Origin: Actinoalloteichus caeruleus DSM 43889
GTDB taxonomy: Bacteria; Actinomycetota; Actinomycetes; Mycobacteriales; Pseudonocardiaceae
Assembly: GCF_000429185.2 (NCBI RefSeq)
Contig: NZ_AUBJ02000001.1
Location: 3,534,001-3,598,000, forward strand
Length of the DNA: 64,000 nucleotides
Reading direction: 5' to 3'
In this document: positions 35,213-44,561 of the stretch, piece after piece
How positions within the stretch are numbered: the stretch's first letter is position 1
Layout of the letters: each line of letters begins with the position of its first letter
Notes under the pieces: generated by a model
Told to the model about the DNA's origin: nothing
The model's input: only the letters and a program-made list of their open reading frames with translations
The model's database searches: none
Made by a program: the position numbers and the translations under genes

Positions 35213-35833
35213 ATGGGACAGATCACGGTGACGACCCAGCTGTCGCTCGACGGTGTCGTCCAGTCCCCTGGAGCGCCGGAGGAGGACCCCTCGGGCGGCT
35301 TCGACCGAGGCGGCTGGGTCGCACCCCACGTGGACGACGACATGCTGCGGATCATCGCCGAGGACTTCGGCCGGGCCGGCGCGTTCCTGCTCGGTCGCCG
35401 CACCTACGAGATCTTCGCGGCCCACTGGCCCCTGGTCACCGACCGGCAGGACCCCATCGCCACCGCGCTGAACACCCTGCCCAAGCACGTGGTGTCCGGC
35501 ACCCTCGGCACGCCGGGTTGGGCCGGCACCGAGGTGGTCCGAGGCGACCTGGTGACCGAGGTGACCCGCCTCCGGGACACCACCGACGGTGAACTCCAGG
35601 TGCACGGCAGCATCACCCTGGTCCGGGCGTTGCTGGAGGCCGACCTGGTCGACGAGTACCGCCTCTGGACCTTCCCCGTGGTCGTGGGCGCGGGCCGGCG
35701 GCTCTTCGCGGAGGGACTGCCGTCCCGCACCGTCCGGCTGGTCGACACCGCGAGCACCGATGCCGGGGCGATCCGTGCCCGCTACCAGCCGGTGGGGCCC
35801 GCCCGCTTCGGGAGTCTCGCGCTCGGCGGCTAG
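35213..35833 (+). CDS. Dihydrofolate reductase-like/RibD C-terminal domain protein
   Basis: Protein of 206 residues; ATG 35213 with AGGAGG 6 nt upstream. RibD_C motifs: TTQLSLDGVVQSPGAP at the N-terminus, FLLGRRTYEIFAAHWP, HGSITLVRALLEADLVDEYRLW and PVVVGAGRRLF. These YwjB/YyaP-like proteins use NADPH by fold; no in vivo substrate is established. Confidence 0.9.
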   Translation: MGQITVTTQLSLDGVVQSPGAPEEDPSGGFDRGGWVAPHVDDDMLRIIAEDFGRAGAFLLGRRTYEIFAAHWPLVTDRQDPIATALNTLPKHVVSGTLGTPGWAGTEVVRGDLVTEVTRLRDTTDGELQVHGSITLVRALLEADLVDEYRLWTFPVVVGAGRRLFAEGLPSRTVRLVDTASTDAGAIRARYQPVGPARFGSLALGG

Positions 35834-35931
35834 CGCCTGGCCCGGCCCTTCACCCCCACCCGGGCGCTGCGGTCGCGGACGCCGCACGGTGGAGCGACCA
35901 TGCCTGGTGAAGGCCGGTGAAGGAGGCAACC

Positions 35932-36870
35932 GTGAGAGCTCTCGTCGCCACCGACTACGGCGCCCTCGACCAGGCGCTCGTCCTCGCGTCCGTCCCCGAG
36001 CCGGTACCGGCTCCCGGCCAGGTCCTCGTCCGGGTGCGGGCCGCCGCGCTCAACCCGCTTGACCTCGCCCTCATCCTCGGTTCGATGCGGGAGCAGATGC
36101 CGATCGCCCACCCCTTCACCGTCGGGATGGACGCGGCGGGGGTCGTAGTCGCGGTCGGTGACGGGGTTCGCGACCACGCTCCCGGCGACGAGGTCCTCGG
36201 GTACTCGGCCTTCGTGTCCGGCACGGTCGCGGAGTACACCCTGATCGAGTCCGGCCCCTACCTGGCCAGCCGCCCGGCCGGCCTGGACCCGGTGCGGGCC
36301 GCCGGCGTTCCCGAGTCGGGGTTGACCGCGACCCACCTGCTGCGCGCGGCCGGCCTGAGACCCGGCTCGTCCATGCTGGTGATCGGTGCGACCGGTGGCA
36401 TCGGCCTCTACACCGTGCAACTGGCCACGGCGGCCGGCGTCGAGGTGCTCGCCACCGGGAAGCCCACCGACCGCGACTACGTGCGTTCGCTGGGCGCCGT
36501 GGAGATGGTCGACTACACGCGGGGGCAGGTGGTTCGGGACGCCCTCGCCCTCCGACCGGACGGGGTCGACGTGGTGCTGGACCTGGTGAACGCCGGGCCG
36601 GACATCGTGGCCAGCGCCGAGGCGGTGCGCCCCGGCGGGCGGGTGGTGTCACCTCTCGGAGGACCAACGGAGTTGGGGAGGGGTGTGACGGCCCACTACA
36701 TCGGCCAGATGACCCCCCGCCCCGGCGATCTCGCCGAACTCGCCGCCCGGGCGGCCTCCGGGCGCCTCCGGGTCGAGGTCGGGGCCGTGTACCCGTTGGA
36801 CGAGGCCAAGCAGGCCGTCACCGACTTCGCCAGCCGCCACATCCACGGCAAGGTGGTCGTCCGGATCTGA
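35932..36870 (+). CDS. Zinc-independent MDR-superfamily NADP-dependent oxidoreductase
   Basis: Protein of 312 residues (quinone oxidoreductase type). GroES-like N-terminal half with VRVRAAALNPLDLAL and GMDAAGVVVAVGDGV; Rossmann half with VIGATGGIGLYTVQLA. The catalytic zinc-binding Cys/His set of alcohol dehydrogenases is absent. GTG 35932 follows AAGGAGG by 5 nt and is preferred to a GTG five codons earlier. Confidence 0.9.
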   Translation: MRALVATDYGALDQALVLASVPEPVPAPGQVLVRVRAAALNPLDLALILGSMREQMPIAHPFTVGMDAAGVVVAVGDGVRDHAPGDEVLGYSAFVSGTVAEYTLIESGPYLASRPAGLDPVRAAGVPESGLTATHLLRAAGLRPGSSMLVIGATGGIGLYTVQLATAAGVEVLATGKPTDRDYVRSLGAVEMVDYTRGQVVRDALALRPDGVDVVLDLVNAGPDIVASAEAVRPGGRVVSPLGGPTELGRGVTAHYIGQMTPRPGDLAELAARAASGRLRVEVGAVYPLDEAKQAVTDFASRHIHGKVVVRI

Positions 36871-36906
36871 GGGTGCCGGGGGAGCCGGCTTCCCCCCGGC
36901 GGCTGG

Positions 36907-37329
36907 TCAGGTGGCGGTCCAGCCGCTCCAGCGCCGCACCCGGAGCAGGACCAGCGCGTCGAAGGGGTCGGCGTCCCGGTACTGCGGGTACTTGGTCCGC
37001 AACGCCCGCGCCGCGCTCTCGTCCGGTTCCTCCCGGACCTCGGCGATCCCGTCGGCGCGAACCCACCAGAGCGCCGACCAGTCCGCGTCATAGGAATCGA
37101 CCAACGCGCTGAACCGCGGGTCGTCCCTGATGTTGTCCAGTCGTCGCAACCGGCGGCCGCTCTTCGGTTTCCGGTCGACCGCGCTGACGAGCACGTCCGG
37201 ATCGTCCGGGAGTACGGCGAAGGTGAGGGGAACGAGGTGGGGTTGGCCACCGCCGCTCACGGTGGCCAACCTCGCGACCGGGCTGCCCGCGAACCGGGAC
37301 CGGCACCGCTCCGACGTGAGGGTCGGCAT
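36907..37329 (-). CDS. PPOX-class F420-dependent oxidoreductase-like protein
   Basis: Protein of 140 residues with the split-barrel flavin/deazaflavin-binding fold: FAGSPVARLATVSGGGQPHLVPLTFAV near the N-terminus (shown in part), DRKPKSGRRLRRLDNIRDDP and SALWWVRADGIAEV. This matches the F420-binding Rv1155-like group. Substrate unknown. It starts 9 bp after the stop of the small membrane-protein gene, so the two form an operon. Confidence 0.87.
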   Translation of the reverse strand: MPTLTSERCRSRFAGSPVARLATVSGGGQPHLVPLTFAVLPDDPDVLVSAVDRKPKSGRRLRRLDNIRDDPRFSALVDSYDADWSALWWVRADGIAEVREEPDESAARALRTKYPQYRDADPFDALVLLRVRRWSGWTAT

Positions 37330-37338
37330 CGTGCCTGA

Positions 37339-37617
37339 TCAGCGCCCCGCGCCGAGCGGAGGCTCGGCCGCCTCCGAGTAGCGCTGCCGCACCCGCCGGT
37401 GGACGACGTACCCGACGGGCACGCCGACCGCCGCGCAGACCAGCAGCGGGATGATTGGAACGACCAGCACGAAGGAAATGCCGAGAATCGCGAGCGCCAG
37501 GATCATCGTCCTCATTCCGACCCTGGTGAGCATGGCGCCGACCGCGCCGCTGAAAACGACCACAAACGCCCCGATGAAAAGAACCGGGACGAGATGGGCC
37601 TCGATGAAGCCTCCCAC
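37339..37617 (-). CDS. Small membrane protein, three hydrophobic segments
   Basis: Protein of 92 residues with segments VLFIGAFVVVFSGAVGAML, MILALAILGISFVLVVPII and LLVCAAVGVPVGYVV, then a basic C-terminus. GTG 37617 with AGGGAG about 7 nt upstream. No family recognised. Cotranscribed with the F420-type gene downstream. Confidence 0.7.
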   Translation of the reverse strand: MGGFIEAHLVPVLFIGAFVVVFSGAVGAMLTRVGMRTMILALAILGISFVLVVPIIPLLVCAAVGVPVGYVVHRRVRQRYSEAAEPPLGAGR

Positions 37618-37870
37618 CGATCTACTCCCTGATCGCCACTGTCACCGCACTGGTTCCCCCTCACCACCCTATCGCCGGGCGGTCGGTGAACGTTGCGCGC
37701 CGCCGCCCTCGGCCGCGTCCCCCCGGACGGAGCTGGAGCCGCGGGAGCCCGGACGGACGTGAGCCGTGCCACCGGGTGGCCCCGGGCGCGACGTGAACCG
37801 GAGCAATCCACCCGATCGGTACCGCTCGACAGGGCTGGTAGGCCCCGTCGCGGGTCTAGAATTGCCGCTG

Positions 37871-38560
37871 ATGTCCGAACAGCTGGCCACCCACACCGTC
37901 GACTCCGAGGGCCCCTCGGGGAAGGCCTCGCCCGACTCGCGGGAGCCGGGCCAGACGGGGAGTGAGGACCTCCTCGGTGCCCCCTCCCCCACGCGGGGTC
38001 TCGGCTGGTTGCTGACCGTCGGTGGTTTCCTCGGCTTCCTCGCCTCGTTCGTGCTCATGGTCGAGCGGATCGAGCTGCTCAAGGACCCGCTGTACATCCC
38101 CTCGTGCAGCCTCGACGCCGTGCTGAGCTGCGGTTCGGTGATGACCACCCCCCAGGCGGCGCTCTTCGGTTTCCCGAACCCCCTGATCGGCGTGGCCGCC
38201 TTCCCGGCCGTGGTGACCGTGGGCGCGGCGGTGCTCGCCGGGGCCCGGCTGCCCCGGTGGTTCTGGCTGGGTCTCCAACTGGGAGCCACGCTGGGCACGG
38301 TGTTCGTGCACTGGCTGATGTTCCAGAGCTTCTTCAACATCTCGGCCCTCTGCCCCTACTGCATGGTGGTGTGGGCGGTGACCGTGCCAATCTTCTGGTA
38401 CACGACCACCCACAACATCGAGCGGGGCCACCTGCGGCTCGGCGGGTTCGGCCGGGCGCTGGTGGCCTACCGGGGCCCGGTGCTGGCGGCGTGGGCGCTC
38501 TCCGTCGTCGGCCTCGTCGTGGCGGTGTTCTGGACCCACTGGAGCCAGTTGTTGTCCTGA
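37871..38560 (+). CDS. Vitamin K epoxide reductase-family (VKOR) membrane protein
   Basis: Protein of 229 residues with about 60 soluble N-terminal residues and then four or five membrane helices. The VKOR core shows the loop cysteines C79 and C87 (CSLDAVLSC) and the active-site CPYC near 161-164. In actinobacteria such proteins reoxidise DsbA-like thiol oxidases with quinone, supporting disulfide formation outside the cell. ATG 37871 has no Shine-Dalgarno; TAGAAT at 37857-37862 is 8 nt upstream (leaderless pattern). Confidence 0.92.
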   Translation: MSEQLATHTVDSEGPSGKASPDSREPGQTGSEDLLGAPSPTRGLGWLLTVGGFLGFLASFVLMVERIELLKDPLYIPSCSLDAVLSCGSVMTTPQAALFGFPNPLIGVAAFPAVVTVGAAVLAGARLPRWFWLGLQLGATLGTVFVHWLMFQSFFNISALCPYCMVVWAVTVPIFWYTTTHNIERGHLRLGGFGRALVAYRGPVLAAWALSVVGLVVAVFWTHWSQLLS

Positions 38561-38609
38561 CCGCCCCCACCCGCCGGCCCCCGAGGGCCCGGGCGCCGGT
38601 CTGGCGGTC

Positions 38610-39428
38610 TCAGTCGTCGTAGGGGTCGTGGTCATGCCCCCAGCCCACCGCCCGCGTCTGGTCGAGCAGGGCGACCCGCGCGCCGGCCGTGTCCCGGATG
38701 ACCGCGACCCGACCGTACGAACCATCGAAGGGGTCGACCCTGACCTCGGCTCCCGCCGTGACGGCGCGGCGCAGCACCTCGTCGACGCCGTCCTCGGGCC
38801 GGACTCCCAGGTAGATCAGCCAGTGGGGTTTGGTGCGGACCACGTCGGGGACCATCCGCACCCTGGCCAGCACCGACTCGCCGCCCGAGTACCAGACGGC
38901 GAAGTCGGCGGTGGCCCCTCGGCCGTGCTGGTCGACGCGGAAGTCGAAGAGGTCCCCGTAGAACTCGTCAGCCGTCCTCGGGCCCGTCGTGATGAGCTCG
39001 CCCCACATCAGGGAACCGGGCACCCCGACGTGGAACTGCCAGCTCCGACTGGCCCGCAGGAATCCGAACTCCGCGAGGTGGGGGTCACGGGCGACGGCGC
39101 GCAGCCCGACACCCGGCACCTCCGCGCTGGGGCGAAGCAGCCTCCCGCCGGTCTCACGCACCCGTTCCGAGGTGCGTTCGACGTCGTCGGCCGCCAGGTA
39201 GAGGGTCCAGGCTGGGGCGCTGTCCTGGCTGGGGCAGAGACCGGCCACCGGGTAACCGTCGAGCAGGGCGAGCGTGTAGCCGTCCTCCTGGTGGTACTCC
39301 CACCCGAACAGCCGGTGGTAGAAGTCCTCCGCAGCCGGGAGGTCCGGGGTTCGCAGGTCGATCCAGCAGGGCAGCCCCGCTGGCAGGCTTCCGTAGAGCA
39401 GGTCGGTTCCGGTCTCGAGAACGGCCAC
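38610..39428 (-). CDS. Two-module VOC-superfamily protein
   Basis: Protein of 272 residues built of two VOC modules: the first begins PCWIDLRTPDLPAAEDFYHRLFGWEY, shown in part, with LAADDVERTSERVRETGG; the second begins WGELITTGPRTADEFYGDLFDF and ends VIRDTAGARVALLDQTRAV. This duplicate form resembles the CFP-30B/27 kDa antigen group. GTG 39428 has GGAGGTGA about 6-8 nt upstream. Substrate unknown. Confidence 0.88.
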   Translation of the reverse strand: MAVLETGTDLLYGSLPAGLPCWIDLRTPDLPAAEDFYHRLFGWEYHQEDGYTLALLDGYPVAGLCPSQDSAPAWTLYLAADDVERTSERVRETGGRLLRPSAEVPGVGLRAVARDPHLAEFGFLRASRSWQFHVGVPGSLMWGELITTGPRTADEFYGDLFDFRVDQHGRGATADFAVWYSGGESVLARVRMVPDVVRTKPHWLIYLGVRPEDGVDEVLRRAVTAGAEVRVDPFDGSYGRVAVIRDTAGARVALLDQTRAVGWGHDHDPYDD

Positions 39429-39834
39429 GTCGCATCACCTCCGCGCACCGGTTTTCGGTCGATCCGAACGAGATGTCCCCGGCGCGCGTGGATCATTATC
39501 AACGGATCTGACGGTGGGTTGACCCGAACAACGATGTTTCACCGAGCTGGGGGCCGCGAGCGTGACCAGGACGTGACCAGCGGGAGCGCGGGTCACAGCG
39601 GCCTCGACCGCCCACTCGTTCGGCGTAATGCCTGCGTGGGGCCCTGCGCGCCGTGACGGGACCCGAGGACCGGACGGCGGATCCATCGAGCCATCAGGGC
39701 AAAGTCTTGCCCAATCGACGAGTTCCGGACACGATACGTTCCTGGCCTGCCATCGACGGGAGGGCGGTGGACTCACCTTGAGACCGTGGGGCGGGCAGGC
39801 CCAGCCCAGCCGCTGACGTCGCGAGGAGTCCGCA
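39429..39834. other. Divergent intergenic region upstream of the acyl-CoA synthetase
   Basis: 406 bp holding the promoters of the VOC gene (minus) and the synthetase gene (plus). AT-richer patches lie near 39495-39545 and 39730-39745. No gene or clear operator. Confidence 0.5.
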
Positions 39835-41637
39835 GTGAGAGAGTTCAGCCTTCCGTCCCTGGCCGACGACGGGGTGTCGGGTGGCCTGGCCGAGATCGTC
39901 TACCAGAACGCCGAACGCGAGGGCGACCGCCCGGTGTACGCCAGGAAGGTCGGCACGGCGTGGCGGGATGTCACCGCCCGCCAGTTCCGCGACGAGGTCA
40001 CCTCGGTGGCCAAGGGCCTGATCGCCGACGGGGTGCAACAGGGCGACCGGGTCGCCCTGTTGTCGAGGAGCCGCTACGAATGGGCGCTGCTCGACTTCGC
40101 GATCCTCGCCGTCGGCGCCGTGACCGTGCCCATCTACGCCACGTCGTCGGTCGAGCAGATCAGGTGGATCCTCTCCGACTCGGGGGCGACCACGCTGATC
40201 GTCGAGACGGCGGAGCTGGCGGCGACCGTCGAGTCGGTGCGTTCCGACCTGCCCACGTTGAAGCGTGTCTGGACCATCGACGACGGCGCCGTGGACGCGA
40301 TCGGGGCGCTGGGAGCGGACAGCTCCGACGACGAGGTCACCGCCCGCCGTTCCGCGACGCCCACCAGCGCGACCGCCACCATCATCTACACCTCCGGGAC
40401 GACGGGGAACCCCAAGGGGTGCGTCCTGACGCACTCCAACTTCTACGCCGAGATCGACAACGGCATCGGCGTGCTCCCCCAGCTCTTCCGGGGGGAGAAG
40501 GGCGTGGAGCCCTCGACGCTGCTGTTCCTGCCCACCGCCCACGTGTTCGGCCGGATGGTGCACTTCGCCGTGGCGAGGGCCGCGGCGAGGACGGCGTTCA
40601 CGCCGGACATCGCGGAGGTGAGCGGGGACCTCCAGACGTTCCGCCCCACCTTCATCCTCTCCGTGCCGCACGTGCTGGAGAAGGTGTACAACCGGGCCCA
40701 GCAGAAGGCGGCCTCCGAGGGCAAGGGCCGCGTCTTCGCGATCGCCGCGAAGACCGCGGCGCAGTACAGCAAGTCCCTCGACGCGGGCCGCACCCCGCTG
40801 CCGTTGCGGGTCAAGCACGCGGTGTTCGACAAGCTGGTCTACGCGAAGCTGCGGGCCGCGCTCGGCGGACGGCTTCGCCACGTCATCTCCGGTGGTTCGG
40901 CGCTGGGAGAACGGTTGAGCCACTTCTACCGGGGGATCGGCGTCCAGATCTTCGAGGGGTACGGGCTGACCGAGACGACGGCGGCGGCGACGGTGAACTC
41001 CCCGGAGCGGGTGAAGCTCGGAACCGTTGGTCAGCCACTGCCGGGGCACTCGGTGCGGATCGCCGACGACGGCGAGATCCAGGTGCGCGGTCCCATCGTG
41101 TTCGGAGAGTACTGGAACGCGAAGGAGGCCACGTCGGAGGCGTTGCGGGACGGCTGGTTCAACACCGGTGACCTCGGTGAGCTGGACTCCGACGGTTACC
41201 TGCGTATCACCGGGCGCAAGAAGGAGATGCTGGTGACGATGGGGGGCAAGAACGTGGCTCCCGCGAACATCGAGGACCGGGTCAGGGCCCACCCGCTGAT
41301 CAGCAACTGCCTGGTGGTCGGCGATGGTCGCCCCTTCATCGCCGCGCTGATCACCTTGGACCCCGAGGGCTTCGCCCAGTGGAAGACCGACCGCAAACGC
41401 CCGGCCGACACGGAGATCGCTGACCTGGTGGAGGACGCGGAGCTGTTGGCGACCGTCCAGGAGGCCGTGGACCGGGGGAACCGGGCGGTGTCCCGGGCCG
41501 AGTCGGTGCGCAAGTTCCGGGTCCTGCCCACGGACTTCACGATCGCCGGCGGTCACGTCACGCCATCGTTGAAACTGCGGCGTGCCGCGATCAGCAAGGA
41601 TTTCGCCGCCGAGATCGAGGCGCTTTACGCCAAGTAG
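39835..41637 (+). CDS. Long-chain fatty acid-CoA ligase (FadD15-like AMP-forming)
   Basis: Protein of 600 residues that adenylates a fatty acid and transfers it to CoA. A3 motif IIYTSGTTGNPKGC near residue 182, A5 FEGYGLTETT, A7 WFNTGDLGELDSDGYLRITGRKKE and A10 TPSLKLRR with the catalytic Lys. The extended central segment (RAQQKAASEGKGRVFAIAAK) is typical of long-chain ligases. GTG 39835 with GAGGAG about 8 nt upstream. It stands alone, ended by a strong hairpin. Confidence 0.94.
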   Translation: MREFSLPSLADDGVSGGLAEIVYQNAEREGDRPVYARKVGTAWRDVTARQFRDEVTSVAKGLIADGVQQGDRVALLSRSRYEWALLDFAILAVGAVTVPIYATSSVEQIRWILSDSGATTLIVETAELAATVESVRSDLPTLKRVWTIDDGAVDAIGALGADSSDDEVTARRSATPTSATATIIYTSGTTGNPKGCVLTHSNFYAEIDNGIGVLPQLFRGEKGVEPSTLLFLPTAHVFGRMVHFAVARAAARTAFTPDIAEVSGDLQTFRPTFILSVPHVLEKVYNRAQQKAASEGKGRVFAIAAKTAAQYSKSLDAGRTPLPLRVKHAVFDKLVYAKLRAALGGRLRHVISGGSALGERLSHFYRGIGVQIFEGYGLTETTAAATVNSPERVKLGTVGQPLPGHSVRIADDGEIQVRGPIVFGEYWNAKEATSEALRDGWFNTGDLGELDSDGYLRITGRKKEMLVTMGGKNVAPANIEDRVRAHPLISNCLVVGDGRPFIAALITLDPEGFAQWKTDRKRPADTEIADLVEDAELLATVQEAVDRGNRAVSRAESVRKFRVLPTDFTIAGGHVTPSLKLRRAAISKDFAAEIEALYAK

Positions 41638-41670
41638 GCCCGCGCATTCGAACGAAAGGCGCAGCGGCAC

Positions 41671-41718
41671 CGGGGCCGCCCTTCACGTGGGACATTCTCC
41701 ACTGGGAGGGCGGCCCCG
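41671..41718 (+). terminator. Large terminator hairpin of the acyl-CoA synthetase gene
   Basis: CGGGGCCGCCCT (41671-41682) pairs perfectly with AGGGCGGCCCCG (41707-41718). Inside the 24-nt loop GTGG and CCAC can pair too, lengthening the structure. Begins 33 bp after the stop. Confidence 0.8.
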
Positions 41719-41862
41719 CTCCGTCACCACGGGTTCTTCCGCGCGCCCCGCCACCCGGAGCTCCTATTGTCGCCGAATCGGGTCGGAAGTGATCCGACGC
41801 TCGGCTCAGCCGGCGTCGAGCGCTGGTGCTGTATCTTCGGCAACGGGTGTCATCCCGGTCAG

Positions 41863-41919
41863 TAGACTCGTCCGCGTGCGTTCTCCGGGAGGTACGTCGT
41901 GACCAATCACGGTGATTGG
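41863..41919 (+). promoter_or_regulatory. Promoter-like box and 17-bp palindrome upstream of the GGDEF-EAL gene
   Basis: TAGACT at 41863-41868 is a good -10 box. A perfect palindrome CCAATCAC-G-GTGATTGG lies at 41903-41919, about 28 bp after the expected transcription start and just inside the hypothetical frame 41899-42402. It may be an operator or an RNA hairpin. Confidence 0.6.
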
Positions 41920-42402
41920 CCTTCGACGGTTGTCGACATCGGACCAGCGGACTCGGCCAGGACCGCCACCCGCCTCCCGTCCCCGCGCGTCGTGCGGGGC
42001 GCCGCCTCCGGGCCGCGCCGCGACCACACCTCGCCCGCCGTGCCACCGGGCACGCCCCGGTGGGTGGAGCGGAGCCGAGCCGAGGTCCACACCGGACCGT
42101 TACTCGGGGCGGCGCACATCGGCGCTGCTGCCCACGCGCTCCGCACGCGTGGAGCGAAGGATGACGTCATGGCTGGTCGGACCCGTGTTCGCCGGATGGT
42201 TCCTCGTGCGGCGACCTCTGGGTCGGCGGCAGGGGAAGGGCGTCCCGACACCCGGGGACCGTCGAACGGCCCGCTCGGCGGGGCGGCTACCGTAGCCGGT
42301 CGCCGGCTGCCGCCCCGGGCGGGAACCACGCGGTTCCCCCCGGCGAGCCACCTACCGACAGGCACCGGGAGGACCGAACGCTGGAGCCGTGTGACACCGT
42401 GA
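41899..42402 (+). CDS. Hypothetical protein, weakly supported, coupled to the GGDEF-EAL gene
   Basis: A 167-codon frame. For it: GTG 41899 follows GGGAGG by 6 nt, a TAGACT -10 box is in place upstream, and its stop overlaps the next start (GTGA at 42399-42402). Against it: the protein is Arg/Pro/Ala-rich with no domain, and third-position GC looks lower than in real genes here. If not coding, the stretch is a roughly 500-nt leader of the downstream gene. Confidence 0.3.
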   Translation: MTNHGDWPSTVVDIGPADSARTATRLPSPRVVRGAASGPRRDHTSPAVPPGTPRWVERSRAEVHTGPLLGAAHIGAAAHALRTRGAKDDVMAGRTRVRRMVPRAATSGSAAGEGRPDTRGPSNGPLGGAATVAGRRLPPRAGTTRFPPASHLPTGTGRTERWSRVTP

Positions 42403-44561
42403 CCGAGAACGTGAGCGACATGGACCCCGAACCAGACGGACCGGACACCGCGCGTGATGCGCCTTTCGCGGAACAGTGGGCGGACGGGATCTACCTGACC
42501 AGTTACGCGCCGCTGTCCCGGGACGAGACAATAGAGTTCCTCGCCGACCTGGCGGACGACCTGCGAAACGCGCTCCTGAACGGAGAATTGTCCACGCGCG
42601 CGGTGGAGGACGCCGGCCGCGCGCTGATCGGCAGGAATTTCACCAGTTCCGCGACACTGTCACGCAGTCTTACCCTGATCGGCCGCGAACTGCCGAGAAT
42701 CCTGGAACTGCCGGATTCACCGGAGAACCGCGCGAGAATCGCCGCGGTCCAGGGGGCGTTGGCGGCGGGTTTCACGGAGGCGCTGCGCAAACACGTCTTC
42801 GACAGGCAGGAGGCGCTCAAGGCCGCGATGGTCAACGCCCGCGAGCAGGCGGAGGAGGCGTTGCGGGACAGCGAGCAACGGTTCCGGACCGTCTTCAACT
42901 CGGCTGCCAGCGGCGTGGCCACCATCAACCTCGACGGGCGGTTCAAGAGCACCAACCCCGCCATGCTCCAGCTGCTGCGGATGAGCGAGGACGAGCTGCT
43001 GGCCAGCGATCTCTTCGACCTGGTCCACGCCGAGGACGTCGACAAGATCCGCTCCAACATGTTGGAGCAGGCGGTGGGTCGGATCGATGACCGCTTCCGG
43101 CTGGTCGTGCGCTTCCTGCTCAACCAGGACGAGCCGATCTGGACGCGGGTCGCGGTCTCCCTGGTGCGCGACCACGACGGCTCCCCCGACTACCACGTCG
43201 TGCTGGTGGAGGATCTCAGCGACGTCTACCTGCTCCAGGAGCACCTGCGGTACCAGGTGTCGCACGACCAGTTGACGGGTCTGCGCAACCGGTCGGTGCT
43301 GCTGTCCACCCTGGAGCGCGTCCTCGCCGAGCTGCGCCCGGCCGGCCGGGTCGCGCTCTGCCAGTTCGGCATCGACGGGTTCGGGCTGCTCAACGAGGGG
43401 CTCGGGCACGAGGCCGGTGACGAGGTGCTGCGGACGGTGGCGCGGCGGCTGCGCGACCACTTCCGGGAGCACGGCGGCATGGTGGCACGGCTCGACGGTG
43501 ACGAGTTCGCGGTGCTCATCGCGAACTCCCCCGGTGCCGCCGAGACGGCCGCGGTGGTCGAGCGGGCGTTGGGCGTGGTGAGCGAGCCGATCACCGTCCT
43601 CGGCGAGGAGATCGCCGTGTCCGCCAGCGCCGGCCTGGTGGAAAGGGTCGTGGGCGACCTCCAGCCGCTCCAGCTGCTCGGGGCGGCGGGGCAGACCCTG
43701 CGCCGGGCGAAACGGGACGGTCGCGCCCAGTGGACGCTGTACGACCAGTCGCTGGCCGCACGGGACCGCCAGCGGGCCGCCCTCGCGGCGACCATGCCCA
43801 CCGCGTTGCGCCGCTACGAGTTCTACCTCGACTACGAACCCGTGGTGCGGTTGGCGGACGCGTCGTTGGCGGCGGTGCGGGCCGTCGCGCGGTGGGACCA
43901 CCCGGAACACGGGATGCTCGGCGCCCGGGACTTCGTCGACGTCGCCACCGAGTGCGGGCAGATCATCCCGATCGGCCGGTGGATGCTGCGGCAGGCCTGT
44001 GAACAGCTCAGGAGGTGGCGGGACCGCTGCGGTTTGCGGGCGGTGATCAGCGTGCCCCTCAGCGACCGCCACACGGCCGACCCGGACCTGGTGGCGGACG
44101 TGCGGGACGCGCTGGAGGCGAACGGCCTCACGCCCTCCGACCTCCAGGTGGAGTGCTGGGAACGGGCGATCCTGGACGAGGACGGTGACCTCCGGGACTC
44201 GCTGGTGGCGTTGACGGAGCTCGGGGTGCACCTCGTGCTCCGCCGGATGAGCGGCTACACCTGCTTCTCCCAGCTGGAGTCGATGCCGGTGGAGGCGTTG
44301 GTCGTGTCCGCGTGGGGCACCCGTACCACCGACCACGGGGAGGACAGCGTCGACAACGAGGTGCTGCGCACGGTGTTGCCGATGCTGCGGAAGCTCGACG
44401 TGACCCTGATCGCGGACGCGGTGAGGTCGGAGGAGGAGGTGCGCCGGCTGCACGACCTGGGCTGCGACCTGGCGTACGGGCCGTTGTTCGGCGCCCCCGG
44501 ACCGCCCGAGGACATCGAGGACCTCGCGGTCCGGGGAGTGCCGGTGGCGCCCGTTCCCTGA
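42399..44561 (+). CDS. PAS-GGDEF-EAL protein with degenerate EAL domain
   Basis: Protein of 720 residues, soluble. Residues 1-145 are helical; a PAS domain spans about 150-275 (RFRTVFNSAASGVATINLDGR, shown in part, to EDLSDV). The GGDEF domain starts near 285 (SHDQLTGLRNRSVLL) with FGIDGFGLLNEGLGHEAGD and RLDGDEF near 363, where Asp replaces the first Gly. The EAL domain (about 470-705) has lost its catalytic set: the EAL motif position reads VRAVARW and the DDFGTGYS segment reads RRMSGYTC. Likely a cyclic di-GMP sensor, or a cyclase without phosphodiesterase activity. No signal or membrane segment. Confidence 0.92.
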   Translation: MTENVSDMDPEPDGPDTARDAPFAEQWADGIYLTSYAPLSRDETIEFLADLADDLRNALLNGELSTRAVEDAGRALIGRNFTSSATLSRSLTLIGRELPRILELPDSPENRARIAAVQGALAAGFTEALRKHVFDRQEALKAAMVNAREQAEEALRDSEQRFRTVFNSAASGVATINLDGRFKSTNPAMLQLLRMSEDELLASDLFDLVHAEDVDKIRSNMLEQAVGRIDDRFRLVVRFLLNQDEPIWTRVAVSLVRDHDGSPDYHVVLVEDLSDVYLLQEHLRYQVSHDQLTGLRNRSVLLSTLERVLAELRPAGRVALCQFGIDGFGLLNEGLGHEAGDEVLRTVARRLRDHFREHGGMVARLDGDEFAVLIANSPGAAETAAVVERALGVVSEPITVLGEEIAVSASAGLVERVVGDLQPLQLLGAAGQTLRRAKRDGRAQWTLYDQSLAARDRQRAALAATMPTALRRYEFYLDYEPVVRLADASLAAVRAVARWDHPEHGMLGARDFVDVATECGQIIPIGRWMLRQACEQLRRWRDRCGLRAVISVPLSDRHTADPDLVADVRDALEANGLTPSDLQVECWERAILDEDGDLRDSLVALTELGVHLVLRRMSGYTCFSQLESMPVEALVVSAWGTRTTDHGEDSVDNEVLRTVLPMLRKLDVTLIADAVRSEEEVRRLHDLGCDLAYGPLFGAPGPPEDIEDLAVRGVPVAPVP

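Noticed and set aside
39694-41670. Long minus-strand frame opposite the acyl-CoA synthetase
   Set aside because: Mirror of a well-defined enzyme gene; product has no domain.
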